Origin: Myxococcales bacterium
Lineage (GTDB): Bacteria > Myxococcota_A > UBA9042
Direction of reading: 5' to 3'
Length of the DNA: 64,000 nt
Assembly: GCA_947491025.1 (NCBI GenBank)
Contig: CANLIC010000017.1
Span: 1-64,000, forward strand
Of this stretch, positions 35,728 through 45,290 are shown one piece after another. The translations under genes were made by a program, and so were the position numbers. The notes beneath the pieces were generated by a model. The model saw nothing but the letters and a program-made list of their open reading frames with translations, had not been told where the DNA came from and made no database searches. The number at the start of each line of letters is the position of its first letter. The stretch's first letter is position 1.

Positions 35728-37677
35728 TTACGGATGCGGCTGCGGCTGCCGCTGCGCCTTCTGCTTGCCGATCTTGGCCAGCGCGTGGCCGACGGAGACA
35801 GGCACGTCGAGCTCGCAGGCGTACGACGAGGTGCGGAGGCCGCAGCTGATGCCGATGGCGCGGTCGGCCGGCAACTCGATGCCCGCCAACTCCGGAATCG
35901 CCTTGCGAAGAGCGCCAACTGCGGCGCCAAGGTTGAGGTAAGCGAGCCAAACCGGCGAGGCGACCGCCTTGTCGGCCGTCGACTTCCAGACGGGCGCGGC
36001 GTCGAGGCCGCCGACCTTGCCGGTGGCAGCGCGTCGACCCTGCTCAAACGCGCTCGGACCCACTGTCAGGACGATGCGGTCAGCGCCGGTGCACAGGGCC
36101 GCAGCCATGGTCTTGCCGGTGAATCGCTCGACCTGCTCGGCCTCTTTTCCTCCGGCCGATGCCTTGATCTTGGCCCAGTCGAAGGTGAAATCGATGACGT
36201 CACAGGCGGCGCCGTCGGCCTTGGTGGTGTTCGCGGTGATCGTCACTCCGGCTTCCTTGGCCACCGGGCCGAAGGCCTCGATCAGCGGGTCGACCTTCAT
36301 GTCGGCGACGGCCTTCTTGACGATGCCAAGCTTCGGATCGGCAGGCGCCTTGGGGTCTGCCGCCTTTTCGCGTGCCTCCTCCATCTCGATCGCCTTGAGC
36401 AGCAGGACCGAGATGACCTTCTTGCCGAGCTTGAGCACGGCCTCCGGGTCCTTGGCGCCGGCGAAGGCGAGCAAGCCGACTGCGGCGTCACCATCGGGGT
36501 ACACCGCGAGGCCGCTGGTGCCGTCCTGCTTCTCGACCGCCATGCGGAGGTCGGTCTCGAGGCCGTCGACGAGGGCGGCGTCGAGCTTGAACATCTCGCC
36601 GAGCATCTTGAGCGCGTCGCGGACCTGGTCGACGCTGGCCGCCGGATCGACGTTGGACACGAAGGCCATGTAGGCGTTGGCGGGCAGCTGCGAAGCCAGC
36701 GGGAGCGCCAAGCGGCCACGGCTGCTAGCGATCTGCTTGCCGAGCTTGCTCTCGGGCAGCGCGTGCAGCCGCATCGCGGCCTGGATATCGTCCGTGTTGG
36801 CGTCGACGAGGACCTCGATCCGGGTCAGGCTCTGGGTCCACTCACGAAGCATCTTGCTGTAGTAGTCGACCGACGCGCCGGCGCCTGGCTCAGCCGAGCC
36901 CTTGCCAAAGGCGTCCAGGCTGACGAACGCCTGCTCCAGCTCCTTGGCGCGGGTCTTGACCACGTCGCCCACCGAGACACCGAGATACACGGCGGCGGGC
37001 ACTTCGACCGCGCTGATGCGGCCAGCGAACGCCTTGACCTTGGCGAAGCGCTCGCCGTCGACGGTCAGGACGGCCGTATTGTCCAAGAAGTCGATGAATA
37101 GCTGGTTGGTGCCGACCTGGAGCACGGCCTCATGGCCAGCGGCCTCGGCGCCCTTCTTGGCGCTGGTCATGGCGTCGAGGGCCTTCTTCTTGTCGACCAC
37201 TGGCAGCATCACCGCCAGGCCGCTCTGCGGCGCTTCGGGCTTATCGTCCTGGTAGACGATGTGAATGGCGCGCGTCTTGTCGATCCACTCGTGGCCGACG
37301 ATGCCGACACTGGCGAACGCCTTGGCCAATTCATCGAGGGCTGCCTGGCGGAGCGAGACGCCCGGGGGCGCCGCCTCGAACTTGGTCGCCAACAGCTCGA
37401 CGGCGTCGAAGGTCGTGGCGAAGGAGCGCAAGGACAGCCACGCCACGACAGCATCACCAGCCTCGAGCTTGACGTCCGAAGGTGGCGGGGCCGCCGGCGG
37501 CTCGACCGGCTTCGCGGCTTCGACAGCGGCGGCAGCGGCGGCGGCGGGCTCAGCGGCCTTGGCAGCGGCGGGCGCCGGCTTGGGCTCTTCCTTCTTGCTG
37601 CAGGCAGAGAGCGCGACGGCGATCGCTGCGCAAGTAGCGGACAGTACGATGGATTTTTGAGAACGAGCGAACAGCAT
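35728..37677 (-). CDS. Lipoprotein of unknown function with an Ala-rich spacer
   Basis: The 649-residue protein starts at an ATG with GGAGTG eight bases upstream. The lipobox is VALSA|C (Cys 26), followed by SKKEEPKPAPAAAKAAEP, an Ala/Pro/Lys spacer different in style from the Asp/Gly spacers nearby. The rest is mixed helix and strand without repeats I can identify; KVKAFAGRISAVEVPAAVYLGVSV and DAALVDGLETDLRMAVEKQDG are representative. I know no matching family, although some uncharacterised myxobacterial lipoproteins look similar in composition. It is the first gene of a unit with the two VWA lipoproteins (10 and 75 bases apart) and has its own candidate promoter. Confidence 0.8.
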   Translation of the reverse strand: MLFARSQKSIVLSATCAAIAVALSACSKKEEPKPAPAAAKAAEPAAAAAAAVEAAKPVEPPAAPPPSDVKLEAGDAVVAWLSLRSFATTFDAVELLATKFEAAPPGVSLRQAALDELAKAFASVGIVGHEWIDKTRAIHIVYQDDKPEAPQSGLAVMLPVVDKKKALDAMTSAKKGAEAAGHEAVLQVGTNQLFIDFLDNTAVLTVDGERFAKVKAFAGRISAVEVPAAVYLGVSVGDVVKTRAKELEQAFVSLDAFGKGSAEPGAGASVDYYSKMLREWTQSLTRIEVLVDANTDDIQAAMRLHALPESKLGKQIASSRGRLALPLASQLPANAYMAFVSNVDPAASVDQVRDALKMLGEMFKLDAALVDGLETDLRMAVEKQDGTSGLAVYPDGDAAVGLLAFAGAKDPEAVLKLGKKVISVLLLKAIEMEEAREKAADPKAPADPKLGIVKKAVADMKVDPLIEAFGPVAKEAGVTITANTTKADGAACDVIDFTFDWAKIKASAGGKEAEQVERFTGKTMAAALCTGADRIVLTVGPSAFEQGRRAATGKVGGLDAAPVWKSTADKAVASPVWLAYLNLGAAVGALRKAIPELAGIELPADRAIGISCGLRTSSYACELDVPVSVGHALAKIGKQKAQRQPQPHP

Positions 37678-37717
37678 GGCGAGCACTCCGACCGGGCGTG
37701 GGTTACCGGCGCGCGGG

Positions 37718-37746
37718 AGTATGGGAGTCGCGACAGGCGTCGTCAA
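37718..37746 (-). promoter_or_regulatory. Candidate promoter of the lipoprotein/VWA unit
   Basis: On the minus strand TTGACG (37746-37741), 17 bases and CATACT (37723-37718) lie 41 bases before the ATG at 37677. Confidence 0.45.
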
Positions 37747-37892
37747 TGGTGCTGCGGCGGTACCCCGCGGCGTCGGCGGCGGGCCGTCGCGGGTCATCTG
37801 CGCTGAGCAAACTGCGCAATGCCGGAGCGATCCACCGGATGGCGGCGAGGACGACGGCGACCGCCCGATCGATGGGCGGTGAGGACGGCGGC

Positions 37893-39344
37893 CTAGGTGT
37901 GCGTCGCCAGCCAGGGCCACGGCACGGAAGTCGAGGCTGTGGCGCCACCGAGCTGGGTTAGGACCAGCGTCGCGAGGGCGTTGTCGGCCCGCGGCGCTGC
38001 CAAGGCGCGCAGGGCCGCCGCCCAGACGCGTTCGCGGTGCGGGTGCGTGCCGAGGGCGAGGCCGGCATCCACCGCCGAGCTGGCGAGCCCGACTGCGGCG
38101 ACCTGGGCGTCGACGCTGCCGGCGCGAGGCAGGGTCAAGGCGGCTTCAATCATCGCAGAACCCAGCGGCGTCTCAGGCAGCCCCATCAGCAGGTAGGCAC
38201 GCAGAGCGCCCATCGCGGCCGTCGCGTCGCCACGTTGCATCGCGAGCACCACCCGCGCCACCTCGGGGCCGTGGTCCCACGACGGCGGCAACGCGAGGGG
38301 TTCGGGCAAGGCGAGCCGGGATTCGATAGGGGCATCGAGCGCCGCCCCGACCTGGATCGCCCATGCACAGTAGAGAGCCAGCCCGAGCCAGCCGGGCGCG
38401 CAGTGGCGGACCTCGAGCCGGCGAGCTGCCTCGCAGAGCCGCAGCAGCCAAGCGACGTCGGCCCATGTTTCGCGGCGGTAGGGGCTGGCGTCGACCGCCT
38501 CATCAAAGCGCAGCAGCCGCTCCGCCGCAGCCAGCGCCAATGATCCGCAGACCAGGGCGCGGGGCACACCGAATGCCAGGGCTTTGGCGAGGGCGCGCTC
38601 GGCGGTGGCGGGGTCGCCATCGACCAGGTGGGCGCGGAACCTCGGCTCTTGGAACGCCGCGGCCTTGCTCGGCTCCTCAGCGGCGAAGACCTGGGCCGCT
38701 GCGGCGAGGATCGGGGCGATGCGCTCGGCGTGCGCCAAGGCAAGGGGCCCGGGATCGACCGCGGCCGCCTCGGCCATCGTGGCTGCCAACGAGGCCAGGA
38801 GGTCCGCTCCAGCCTCCGGCTCGACGCTGGCCCGCAACGAGACGACCGCCGCCACCAAAGGCGCGAGGTGCCCGAGGCGTGTCGGAGATCGGTAGAGCCA
38901 AGCGACAAGCGCGGTCTCGACAGCCGCCGGCGTGGAATCGGCAGCGAGCATGGCGCGAACGGTGAGGGCGGCGCCGACGGGATCGCCGGCGATCTCCGGG
39001 GCGTCCAAGGACGAAGCCCTGCCCTCGCCCGTGTAGATCGTGGCGGGTGCTGCGACCAGGAGCCCTGCCGCGATGGCGACCGGCAATGCGGCGCGATCGT
39101 GCTGCGCCTCGGCGGCCGCGCGCAAAGCGTCGTCCAAGGTGATCCAGGCGTTGTGCAGCCGTTGGGGCGTGTTGTGTAGTCGAGCCACGCATAGCCGCGA
39201 TGCCGCCCGGGCCGGTGCAACGCCAGCACCGATCGCGGCGACCACGGCGGCTGCGACCTCATGGGGCGTGGCGTCGGCGCGGTCGAGCACGGCGGTAGAC
39301 GCCGCCGCGCTTCGTGCCGGCTTGGACCCCGGTGTCGCTGTCAT
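37893..39344 (-). CDS. Unknown Ala-rich helical protein
   Basis: The 483-residue protein is rich in Ala and Leu and looks all-helical but soluble, with no signal peptide and no long membrane segment. Repeated helix pairs such as PAAVETALVAWLYRSPTRLGHLAPLVAAVVSL suggest a solenoid-like fold. I recognise no family. Its ATG overlaps the stop of the NtrC-type regulator upstream (ATGA), which argues that the two are made together and that this protein may serve the regulator or its target pathway. It ends 215 bases before the lipoprotein gene at 37677. Confidence 0.72.
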   Translation of the reverse strand: MTATPGSKPARSAAASTAVLDRADATPHEVAAAVVAAIGAGVAPARAASRLCVARLHNTPQRLHNAWITLDDALRAAAEAQHDRAALPVAIAAGLLVAAPATIYTGEGRASSLDAPEIAGDPVGAALTVRAMLAADSTPAAVETALVAWLYRSPTRLGHLAPLVAAVVSLRASVEPEAGADLLASLAATMAEAAAVDPGPLALAHAERIAPILAAAAQVFAAEEPSKAAAFQEPRFRAHLVDGDPATAERALAKALAFGVPRALVCGSLALAAAERLLRFDEAVDASPYRRETWADVAWLLRLCEAARRLEVRHCAPGWLGLALYCAWAIQVGAALDAPIESRLALPEPLALPPSWDHGPEVARVVLAMQRGDATAAMGALRAYLLMGLPETPLGSAMIEAALTLPRAGSVDAQVAAVGLASSAVDAGLALGTHPHRERVWAAALRALAAPRADNALATLVLTQLGGATASTSVPWPWLATHT

Positions 39345-40744
39345 GACTCCTCCTCAGTCGGAATCGCCTCGCCTGGCGCGCCGAGCCTCCGATACAGCGT
39401 CCGCACGCCGATGCCGAGAAGCGCGGCTGCCCGTCGTTTGTCGCCGCCGGTGAGCGCCAAGGTGGCGTCAATGGCGTCGCGTTCGATCTCCGCCAGCGCG
39501 GTGCCGACGGGAAAGCTGAGCACCCGCCGTGGGCCATCGTGGACACGCAGCTGAAGGTGGCTCGGCAGGTCGGCGAGGGTGATCGCGGACCCGCGCGCCA
39601 GGACCACCGCGCGCTCCATGGCGTTTTCGAGCTCGCGCACGTTGCCAGGCCAGCGCCAGGCCTGCAGCGCTTCGAGCGCGTCACGGTCGATGCCGAGAAG
39701 CGCCTTGCCGTTCTCGGCGGCGAAGCGGCGGAGGAAGTGGTGGGCGAGCGCTGGCACGTCCTCGGAGCGTTGTCGCAGCGGCGGTAGCTCGATGCGAATC
39801 ACGTCAAGGCGCCAGTAGAGGTCCTCGCGAAACCTGCCAGCCTCGACCTCGGCGCGCAGATCGCGATTGGTCGCTGCGATGACGCGGACATCGACGCGCT
39901 CGGGGCGGCTGCTGCCCACGCGCTCGACCTCGCCCTCCTGTAGCGCTCGCAGCAGCTTGCCTTGAAGTGCCAGCGGCAGGTCGCCGATCTCGTCGAGCAG
40001 CAGCGTGCCCCCGTCAGCGACCTGAAAGCGACCGTCGCGCCGCGTCGCAGCGCCTGTGAAGGCCCCACGTTCGTGACCAAAGAGCTCGGATTCGAGAAGA
40101 TTCTCGGGTATTGCGGCACAGTTGACCGCGACAAAGGCCCTCGCGGCGCGCGGGCTGGCCCGGTGGAGCGCGCGCGCAAACACCTCTTTGCCGGTGCCGC
40201 TCTCGCCGAGCAGCAGCACCGTCGACCGTGCGGGCGCCACCGCCTCGAGTAAGGCGATCGCGCGCCTCGTCGGCTCCGCGGTGCCGATGATCTCCCGACT
40301 ACGGCCCGTGCGCTCGAGCTCGGCGCGCAGGGCCCGGTTCTCGATGGCGAGGCGAGATCGCTCCATGGCGCGGCCGACGGCGCGCACGACGTCGGTGCGG
40401 CGCAGGGGCTTGGTCAGGAAGTCGTAGGCGCCCTCTTTCATCGCGGCGACGGCGGTTTCGACCGTGCCATAGGCCGTCATGAGCACCACCGCGGTGTCTG
40501 GCGCGTGGACCGCCGCCGTCCGCAACAACTCGAGGCCGTCGACCTCCGGCATCATCAGGTCGGTCACGAGCACAGCCGGGGGGCTGCCGCCGCTCATCCA
40601 GCGCAGAGCCTGGCGCGGATCGGCGGTGGCGCGAACGACAAAGCCTTCGCGGGTCAGCAGTTTCTCAAGGCTGGTGGCATTGGCGGCGTCGTCATCGACG
40701 ACCGCGACCTCTGCTGCCGTTGGTGTCTGGCTCCACGCCACCAT
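39341..40744 (-). CDS. Sigma-54-dependent response regulator (NtrC family)
   Basis: The 467-residue protein has the full three-part layout. The receiver domain carries the acidic pair VVDDD (15-19), phospho-acceptor Asp 62 in [11 protein letters not shown], Thr 90 and Lys 112. The AAA+ domain has Walker A GESGTGKE (180-187), the sigma-54 contact loop GAFTGA (227-232) and Walker [13 protein letters not shown] (245-256), plus [23 protein letters not shown] Fis-type helix-turn-helix ([21 protein letters not shown]) ends the protein. It should therefore activate sigma-54 promoters when phosphorylated. No histidine kinase is beside it. It starts 25 bases downstream of the RNase E/G stop and overlaps the next gene by 4 bases. 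Confidence 0.93.
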   Translation of the reverse strand: MVAWSQTPTAAEVAVVDDDAANATSLEKLLTREGFVVRATADPRQALRWMSGGSPPAVLVTDLMMPEVDGLELLRTAAVHAPDTAVVLMTAYGTVETAVAAMKEGAYDFLTKPLRRTDVVRAVGRAMERSRLAIENRALRAELERTGRSREIIGTAEPTRRAIALLEAVAPARSTVLLLGESGTGKEVFARALHRASPRAARAFVAVNCAAIPENLLESELFGHERGAFTGAATRRDGRFQVADGGTLLLDEIGDLPLALQGKLLRALQEGEVERVGSSRPERVDVRVIAATNRDLRAEVEAGRFREDLYWRLDVIRIELPPLRQRSEDVPALAHHFLRRFAAENGKALLGIDRDALEALQAWRWPGNVRELENAMERAVVLARGSAITLADLPSHLQLRVHDGPRRVLSFPVGTALAEIERDAIDATLALTGGDKRRAAALLGIGVRTLYRRLGAPGEAIPTEEES

Positions 40745-40769
40745 CGCCGTTGGCCTCGCCTGCGTCGCC

Positions 40770-43700
40770 TCAGGTCGAGCCGCTTGAGCGCAGATCGATG
40801 ACGAAGCGGTTGCTCGGCGCCGCTGACGTTGCCGTCGCAGCGGTGGTCTCGGACTCGCCGGCCGCACCGTCGCCGTCGCTGGACGCTAGCCGCGCGGCCT
40901 CTGCCTCCGCCAAGGCGAGGACGTCGGTGAGCTCCTCTTCTTCCTCGATCGGCGCCGCCGCAACTGGACTTGCTTCCACGGGTCCAGCGTCTGCCGCTGC
41001 GCCCATGTCATCGGCCGCGCTGACCGCCGCGTCGTCGGTGGGTTCGGCCACTTTCGTCACCGCGTCTGCGTCGTCGTTGGATGGCGCCGACCGCTCCTTC
41101 CTCGAGGGCCCGCTGTTGCTGCGAACCGCGCCCTCGTCTTCGTCATGGCTGGCGTACAGACGGGCAAAGCGGCCATCGATGTCAGCGTCCCGAGCATCGT
41201 CGACGACCTGGAAGCCTTCTTCCTGCGGCGCCTCTGGCTCGAAGGGCTCGCGATCCTCACTGCTCAGCGCGGCTTCCTCATCCCCTGCAGCGCCGCCCTC
41301 AGCGAGCGGGATATCGACCCGGCTGCGGCGGTTCTTGCCGCCGCGCCGCCGGCGCTTGCGGCGAGCATCGCCGTCGCGCCCGTCGTCGCCGCCCTGGTCT
41401 TGGCCGCCTTCCTCGCGATCGCCGGCGTCCTGCGTCAACGCTTCGCCCCCGTCGCTCTGCGCGTCGTGGCCGTCGTCCTCGGCGAGCGCCTCGTCCCCGG
41501 GTGCGCCGTCGACCTGACCGTCGTCGCGATCGCGACCGCGACGCCGACGCCCGCCCCGACGCCGACGCCGTCCGTCGCTGTCATCACCGTCAGGGTCGCG
41601 CGACGCGCCAGCAGCAGCACCTGCAGCGCCCAGCGACGCGACGGCGCCTTCGACGCCAGCCTCGATGCGAGCGGGACGCGGGCGCGGACCTTGGCCGCTG
41701 GTCGGCTCGGTCGCTGGGCCGCCAGCCGTGGCTGGCCCGTTGGCGAGAGCCGAGTTCCCTGCGCCGGCGCCGCCTCTACGGTCGCGACCGCCATGGCCGC
41801 CGCCTGCGCCCGAAGGAGCGCCAGCGCTGGATGCGCCCTGGCCAAGGGGACCGTGTGGGCGGGGCGCCGCGTTCGCCGGAGCGTGGGCAGGCGCGCTCGG
41901 TAGCGCGTTCGGCGGGCGCGCGGCCACCGGCTCTGCGGCCTCGGGCTGTAGGGCCGAGGCGTCTGCTGTCGGCTCAGGCCGGCTGAGACCAAAGAGGCTG
42001 CGGAACCAGCCCATGATGCCGCCGGACTGCGGCAAAGGCTCGTCCTCGATCTCGGCTGGGCGTTGAATCGACGGCGAAGGCCGGGAAGCGGAGGCCGCGG
42101 TGGGGGACGCAGGCGCCGCTGACCGGGCCGCGGCGCGCGCCGCTGCCTTGACCGCAGTCGCCGCTGCCTCCTCGGCGCGTACCTCTGCAGCACGCTCGCC
42201 GACGTCAGCGTAGACCTCGGCGTAGTCGATGCGTGCGCCCGAGAGGCGGGCTGCGAGCTGACGCTCGATGCGCGTCTCTTCGCGCTTGAGCAGGCGATTT
42301 CGCACGAGGTCGACCTGCTGCACGACGCGATCGAAGCGCGCCACACGCAGCCGATCTGCACCCGAGGCCTCGGGCAGCTTGGACAGGTGCTCGATGGTCA
42401 CCTGCGTCGAGGTCAGACCGTCAACGGCGACGACCTCGATGCTGACGTGGTACTGCCGCTCGATGTCGCTTAGCTCCCGGCGCTTGCTGTTGAGGAGCCA
42501 GGCTGCGGCGTCCGGCGGCACCTGCGCGACGATGTAGCTGACGCCGCCCCGCGCCACCAGCTCATAGATGCGGCGAAGCACCGAGGCGGCGACCGACGGC
42601 GCGGTGCGGGCGAACCCGGTGCCCGAGCAGTGAACGCACGTGTCGAACGCGCCCTTGTTGACCGAGGACTTGATCCGTTGGCGGCTCAGCTCCATGAGGC
42701 CGAACTCGCTGATTTTGCCGATCTTGTGGCGGGCCTTGTCGTTCTTCATCGCGTTCTTCAGCGCGGCCTCGACGGCCTTGACCGCTTTCGGATCGCGCAT
42801 GTCGATGAAGTCGATGACCACCAGGCCACCGAGGTCGCGCAGCACGAGCTGCCGCGCCACCTCCTCGGCCGCCTCGATGTTGGTCTGCAGAGCCGTGTGC
42901 TCGATGTCCTTGCTCTTGGCCCGCCCGGAGTTGACGTCGATGGAGACCAACGCCTCCGTCTGGTCGATGACGATCGAACCGCCCGACTGCAAGGGGACTT
43001 GCCGCGAAAAGACGTCCTCGACCTGGCCCTGGATGCCGTAGCGGGCAAAGAGCGGCACGGTGCCGGAGTAACGCTCGATCATGTCGAGGCTGCGCGGCAT
43101 CAGCACCGAGAGGTAGGCCTTGACTTCATCGAGGGCGTCGTCGTCATCGATGACGATCTCCTCGATCTGCTTACGGTAGTAGTCACGCACGAAGCGGACG
43201 GCCAGGCTGCGCTCTTGGTAGAGCAGACTGGCGCCGCGGCCCGTGTCAAACTGCTGCTGGATGTGCTCCCAGAGCCGATTGAGGTAGACGAGGTCCTTGG
43301 ACAGCTCGATTTTGCTGGCGTTATCGCCGGCGGTGCGGACGATGAGGCCGAAACCGTCCGGCACCTTCATGGTGTCGGTGAGCTCCTTGATGCGCTCACG
43401 GGCCCCATCCGACAGCTTGCGGCTGACGCCGGTCTTGTCGGTCTCGGGCATCAGCACCAGGTAGCGGCCGGGCAGCGAGACGAAGGTCGAGAGCGTCGCG
43501 CCTTTTTGGCCGATCTCATCGCGCTGCACCTGCACGATGACCTGTTGGCCCTGGCGCAAAACCTCTTGGATCGGGGCCTTTTTGTCGACGTGCGGGGGAT
43601 AGAGCTTCGGGTGGATCTCGCCCAGTGGCAAGAAGCCCTGCTTGTCCCGGCCGAACTCGACGAAGGCCGACTGCAGCGACGGTTCGACCCGGGCGATGAC

Positions 43701-43829
43701 CCCCCGGTAGATGTTGCCCTTGCACGAGTCGCGTGCGACCGGTTCGATTTCAAGGTGGACGAGTTTGCCGTCCTCGACGACCGCTGCGCGCGACTCGTCG
43801 AGATCGACGCTGATGAGCATCCGCTTCAT
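40770..43829 (-). CDS. Ribonuclease E/G with a long disordered C-terminal region
   Basis: The 1019-residue protein begins at an ATG eight bases after AGGAGG. The N-terminal half is a complete RNase E/G catalytic unit: S1 domain with GNIYRGVIARVEPSLQSAFVEFG (38-60), 5' sensor and RNase H-like parts, the metal-binding Asp in VSIDVNSG (Asp 298) and VVIDFIDM (Asp 340), and the Zn-link CVHCSGTG (Cys 398, 401). From about 530 on, the sequence is low complexity: Ala/Pro-rich, then Gly/Arg (RRRRGGRRRRGRDRD), then long Asp/Glu/Ala stretches. That design resembles RNase E with its scaffold rather than the short RNase G, so it may anchor other RNA-decay proteins. The leader is very long (see 43830-44550). 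Confidence 0.92.
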   Translation of the reverse strand: MKRMLISVDLDESRAAVVEDGKLVHLEIEPVARDSCKGNIYRGVIARVEPSLQSAFVEFGRDKQGFLPLGEIHPKLYPPHVDKKAPIQEVLRQGQQVIVQVQRDEIGQKGATLSTFVSLPGRYLVLMPETDKTGVSRKLSDGARERIKELTDTMKVPDGFGLIVRTAGDNASKIELSKDLVYLNRLWEHIQQQFDTGRGASLLYQERSLAVRFVRDYYRKQIEEIVIDDDDALDEVKAYLSVLMPRSLDMIERYSGTVPLFARYGIQGQVEDVFSRQVPLQSGGSIVIDQTEALVSIDVNSGRAKSKDIEHTALQTNIEAAEEVARQLVLRDLGGLVVIDFIDMRDPKAVKAVEAALKNAMKNDKARHKIGKISEFGLMELSRQRIKSSVNKGAFDTCVHCSGTGFARTAPSVAASVLRRIYELVARGGVSYIVAQVPPDAAAWLLNSKRRELSDIERQYHVSIEVVAVDGLTSTQVTIEHLSKLPEASGADRLRVARFDRVVQQVDLVRNRLLKREETRIERQLAARLSGARIDYAEVYADVGERAAEVRAEEAAATAVKAAARAAARSAAPASPTAASASRPSPSIQRPAEIEDEPLPQSGGIMGWFRSLFGLSRPEPTADASALQPEAAEPVAARPPNALPSAPAHAPANAAPRPHGPLGQGASSAGAPSGAGGGHGGRDRRGGAGAGNSALANGPATAGGPATEPTSGQGPRPRPARIEAGVEGAVASLGAAGAAAGASRDPDGDDSDGRRRRRGGRRRRGRDRDDGQVDGAPGDEALAEDDGHDAQSDGGEALTQDAGDREEGGQDQGGDDGRDGDARRKRRRRGGKNRRSRVDIPLAEGGAAGDEEAALSSEDREPFEPEAPQEEGFQVVDDARDADIDGRFARLYASHDEDEGAVRSNSGPSRKERSAPSNDDADAVTKVAEPTDDAAVSAADDMGAAADAGPVEASPVAAAPIEEEEELTDVLALAEAEAARLASSDGDGAAGESETTAATATSAAPSNRFVIDLRSSGST

Positions 43830-44550
43830 GTCTGCCGCCTCCTGCTGGCGCCTTGGCCAGCTGCAGGCGGACTCAGGCTGCGAGGCGAAGCGTCGGCGAT
43901 CGTTGTCCGTTCGTTCGACTCGGCCGGCGAACGCTGCTTGGTGCGGCGTAGGCGCGAGTCGGCGAGGGCGCTCGGTTCGCTGATCGAACGAGCGCCAGTG
44001 CAGCCCTGGCGTCGAGAACGAGGCTCGACGCGCGGGGTTGAGGGGCTGCAGAGGACGACGGCCGGCTGGGCGCGTCGTCTGGACGTGGAGGGCCTTCACT
44101 CCGCCTGAGGCAGATCGGGTTCAACCGCTCAGCGCTGCCGGTCGGCCGTCTCGACGGCCACAGCGCCCCTGCTACGGGCGCCGCCGGACTCCACCTCGGT
44201 CCACACAGACACTCCACGTCGCGCCAACCCAGCGTCGCGAGCCGGCGCTGAGCGCCTGGCGGGACGAGGGCGGGATGACGGGAGAGCGTCGCTGAGACGA
44301 AGGCCGAGCGCGTGATGGTCACTGCAGATCCGCCCCGCAGACCGAGTCCGGGGGGGTGTCGATCGGCCCAGTCGGGTCCGATCTGGTCGGGTGCCGGGCG
44401 CCCATTGGGTCCGACCCGGCTTGGGTCGCCGGCACGCCAGCGTGGCGTGCAGTCCTGCGACGACCCAGGGGCGCCTAGGCTCAAACCCTCGGTGCGGCGG
44501 ACGCAACTCGCGTCGTGACCGCGCCTTGGAAGTGCCAGCGCCGAATGCGG
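43830..44550 (-). other. Long 5' leader of the RNase E/G gene; no gene
   Basis: About 715 bases separate the candidate promoter (44551-44579) from the RNase E/G start. No convincing gene lies here on either strand. RNase E mRNAs in enterobacteria also have a long leader through which the enzyme controls its own synthesis, so this may be a cleavable regulatory leader. Confidence 0.45.
44432..44450. other. Perfect hairpin in the RNase E/G leader
   Basis: GCACGCCA-GCG-TGGCGTGC forms an 8-base-pair stem with a 3-base loop. It lies about 100 bases into the predicted transcript, in a stretch that also repeats GGGTCCGA-like words. Confidence 0.4.
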
Positions 44551-44579
44551 AGCGTAGCGGCACCGTCGTCGTACGTCAA
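44551..44579 (-). promoter_or_regulatory. Candidate promoter of RNase E/G
   Basis: Minus-strand TTGACG (44579-44574), 17 bases and TACGCT (44556-44551). It is the best sigma-70 match upstream of the gene and predicts a ~715-base leader. Confidence 0.45.
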
Positions 44580-44678
44580 ACCTGCGACTTCGCCTGCGGT
44601 CCGGGCCTTGCCAGCTTCCACCGCCTCCTTGACCATGTCGCGGCCTCGGCCCAGGGCGAGGGTCGGCGGTGGAGGGCG

Positions 44679-45290
44679 ATGTCGCAGGAAGATCAGCGGG
44701 CAGCGCCAGCGTTCTGGCTGGCGATCGCCCTCGGACTCGGCGTCGCGGCGCTCGCGCTCGTGCCGGTCGAGCCACGGCTCGGTCGATGTGGCGCGCCGGG
44801 CGTGACATTCGACGCTGCCTGCGCCATCGCACGCGCGGAGGTCGCCGTCGAAGCCCAGGCGCCATGCGCCCAGGTCGCAGGCCAGGAGCGACACCGCTGC
44901 GGCCCGCGGCCCTGGCAGTGGGTAGGACGCGCGGCCGCCAGCGTCGGACCCGGCACGCTCGATGGGCTGTGGTTGCACGCCGCACCCCATGGACAGCGGC
45001 TGATTCTGGTCTTCCGCGACGTGCCGTTGGCGGGGCAGTTGGTCGGCCGCTTTGGCCTCGCCGCCTCGGCGGGCCCCGGCGCTCCGGTCACGCTGCAGGT
45101 CCGGGCCGCCGGCGCCGAAGTCCTGCTGGTCGAGAGTGCGGATGACTTCGCAGCGCGCACGTTCGCTGTCGCGCTGCCGGGGGACGTCAGCCGCGGGTAC
45201 CTCGAGATCTCTGTCTGGGCCCGCGAGGACAGCCGCCGCATGGCGCTTCTCGACCTTGCGATCGAAGCGGGTGACGGGAAGACGCCATGA
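44679..45290 (+). CDS. Membrane-anchored protein with an outer beta-rich domain, partner of a GT-C-like protein
   Basis: The 203-residue protein starts at an ATG after GGTGGAGGG. One membrane segment (about 12-29) anchors a domain of ~165 residues in which two cysteine pairs (RCGAPGVTFDAAC, PCAQVAGQERHRC) precede strands such as GLWLHAAPHGQRLILVF and GYLEISVWARED, a jelly-roll-like pattern. I know no specific family. Its stop overlaps the next ATG by 4 bases, so it is made with the multi-pass protein. A role as an accessory domain of membrane glycosylation is inferred from that pairing only. Confidence 0.72.
   Translation: MSQEDQRAAPAFWLAIALGLGVAALALVPVEPRLGRCGAPGVTFDAACAIARAEVAVEAQAPCAQVAGQERHRCGPRPWQWVGRAAASVGPGTLDGLWLHAAPHGQRLILVFRDVPLAGQLVGRFGLAASAGPGAPVTLQVRAAGAEVLLVESADDFAARTFAVALPGDVSRGYLEISVWAREDSRRMALLDLAIEAGDGKTP

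Noticed and set aside
43873..44985. Minus-strand frame of 370 codons upstream of RNase E/G
   Set aside because: It covers the RNase E/G ribosome binding site region and the opposite gene, and the translation is Arg/Pro-rich without domains.
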